This document shows, in pieces, positions 63,072-64,000 of a stretch of DNA of 64,000 bases (position 1 is its first letter; each line of letters starts with the position of its first letter). Origin of the DNA: Solirubrobacter sp963724195 (GTDB lineage Bacteria > Actinomycetota > Thermoleophilia > Solirubrobacterales > Solirubrobacteraceae); assembly GCA_963724195.1 (NCBI GenBank), contig CAVRTQ010000010.1, forward strand, positions 124,001 to 188,000, written 5' to 3'. The position numbers were made by a program, and so were the translations under genes. The notes beneath the pieces are model-generated. The model was not told where the DNA came from, did not search any database, and saw only the letters and a program-made list of their open reading frames with translations.

Positions 63072-63474
63072 TCATCGACTGACGTAGTGCGCGGCGATCG
63101 CCTCCGACGTGACCGGGATGACCTGGACGACGTCCACGGCCACGCCGTCCGGGTCGCGGGTGATGAAGTGGCGCTGGCCCCAGTCCTCGCTGCGCAGCGG
63201 TCAGCTCCAGCGGCAGCCCGAGCGCGACCGCCCGCTCGTGGACGGCGTCGACGTCGTCCACCTCGACGGTGACGAGCAACCCGGTGGGCGTCGCCCCGCG
63301 GAACCGCTCCGGGACCGAGTCGTGGTCGCGGGCGACGAAGCCCATCTGGCCGGTCAGCTGCACGAACCAGTCGGCCTCGAACACGGCCTCCAGGTCGAGC
63401 AGGTCGGCGTAGAAGCGCGCGGACGCAGCGGGACGATCGGTCATCAGGACCGGATAGAGCGCGGTGACGGTCAT
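63072..63474 (-). CDS. VOC-family (glyoxalase-fold) protein, frameshifted near 63200
   Basis: About 134 residues when restored. The first half, LYPVLMTDRPAASARFYADLLDLEAVFEADWFVQL, and the second half, WGQRHFITRDPDGVAVDVVQVI, form the usual paired units. The domain resembles the glyoxalase/bleomycin-resistance type but without an evident full metal set. One extra base near 63200 (GCAGCGGTCAGCTCC region) separates the frames. The start ATG at 63474 has AAGGAGA upstream and follows the MerR-type gene stop by ten bases, so it is co-transcribed with it. Confidence 0.78.
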
Positions 63475-63484
63475 GCCGTCTCCT

Positions 63485-64000
63485 TTATTCGTAGGTGAGC
63501 AGGACTTCGGTGAGCGCCGCTTCGGGCGCGACGTCAGGCGGTGCGGTGAGATAGCGCTCGCGGACGAGCGCGCCCGGCCGCCGGCCGCGCTCCTCGGCGT
63601 GCGCGAGCAGCGCGAAGTAGGCGAGCGGGAGCTCGGCGTAGCGCCCGCGGTGCGTGGCGACCGCCGCGCGCGCCGCGGGCAGCTCCAGCCCTGGCCCCGG
63701 CACGCCGACGAAGAACTCGATCTCGCCGTCCAGCTCCAGCGGGTACAGGCCCGTGACCGGCCCGTCGGGCAGCTCGGCGATCAGGGCGGCCGCCGCGGCG
63801 TCGAGCTCGCTCGCGTCGCAGCGCCCGTGCAATCCCGTCAGCGTCAGCGCGGGCTCCGAACGCTCGACCACGTCGTACGGGATCAGCTCCTCGGACCCGA
63901 TCAGCCGATCCAGCGACCGCAGCGCCTGTTGCGCACGCTCCAGCTCGGCCACGAGCCGTCCGCGCTGGCGCTGGAGCAGCGGCCCGACGCTCTCGGCCAC
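63485..64000 (-). CDS. Effector-binding (GyrI-like) part of a transcriptional regulator, N-terminus beyond the window
   Basis: The visible 171 residues start in a helix (VGPLLQRQRGRLVAELERAQQALRSLDRLIG), the linker helix typical of MerR regulators. A GyrI-like effector-binding domain follows (VVERSEPALTLTGLHGRC, FFVGVPGPGLELPAARAAVATHRGRYAELPLAYFALLAHAEERGRR). The last helix-strand ends in EALTEVLLTYE. This fits BmrR/TipA-type regulators that sense small lipophilic molecules. The DNA-binding half is outside the window, so MerR membership is likely but not proven. It is followed by the VOC gene, a possible target. Confidence 0.75.
   Translation of the reverse strand: MAESVGPLLQRQRGRLVAELERAQQALRSLDRLIGSEELIPYDVVERSEPALTLTGLHGRCDASELDAAAAALIAELPDGPVTGLYPLELDGEIEFFVGVPGPGLELPAARAAVATHRGRYAELPLAYFALLAHAEERGRRPGALVRERYLTAPPDVAPEAALTEVLLTYE

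Overview
The window is high-GC DNA from an actinobacterium, most likely a soil member of the Thermoleophilia/Solirubrobacterales. This is inferred from gene content: a six-gene mce operon with its own ATPase, an mIHF-type nucleoid protein, a PspC/LiaS/LiaR-type cluster, an Rv1264-type adenylate cyclase, type III glutamine synthetase, frequent GTG/TTG starts and many apparently leaderless promoters. No rRNA, tRNA, CRISPR array, prophage or intact insertion sequence was seen.

Layout. 1-7.3 kb: the start of an acyl-CoA dehydrogenase, a Ca2+/H+ antiporter, a lipoprotein, a secreted C5-epimerase-like protein and an ArsA-type ATPase operon. 7.3-9.1 kb: a TetR switch with two matching operators between tetR and a yceI/FMN-reductase operon. 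9.1-11.4 kb: a MoxR/VWA pair. 11.4-12.1 kb: a decayed vapBC module. 12.1-14.2 kb: a class III adenylate cyclase and two tandem NTF2-like genes. 14.2-16.9 kb: a TPP riboswitch controlling a thiamine-precursor ABC transporter. 16.8-21.1 kb: AlkA, then a fatty acid hydroxylase, a GNAT-type acyltransferase and a serine-palmitoyltransferase-like enzyme, together a candidate sphingolipid locus. 21.1-24.6 kb: mIHF with a structured leader, small membrane proteins and an aminotransferase. 24.6-39.6 kb: one long minus-strand operon of two YrbE permeases, an MlaF-type ATPase, six Mce proteins, an RND transporter, a redoxin and a conserved unknown. 39.7-43.2 kb: GNAT, lipoprotein, cold shock protein, RTX protein and PucR regulator. 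43.2-48.1 kb: ammonium assimilation (glnK, amtB, GS-III). 48.2-52.1 kb: a YihY-type membrane protein and a PspC/kinase/regulator operon. 52.3-56.9 kb: a YbdK-type ligase, a dienelactone hydrolase and an ABC exporter. 57-60.6 kb: metH. 60.6-64 kb: cupin/MarR pair, patatin, mismatch-uracil glycosylase, VOC protein and a GyrI-type effector domain.

About 25 otherwise conserved genes carry a single-base shift, mostly an extra base. Long genes such as metH and most mce genes are intact, and the shifts fall at unrelated genes, so I read most of them as sequencing or assembly errors. I annotate these as genes spanning the shift. The exceptions are vapBC and a SpoIIE phosphatase remnant, which look truly decayed.

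The most interesting points are the sphingolipid-like locus, the mce-RND-redoxin operon, a GlnK without its modifiable Tyr51, a family of extragenic palindromes, and the repeated leaderless promoter arrangement.
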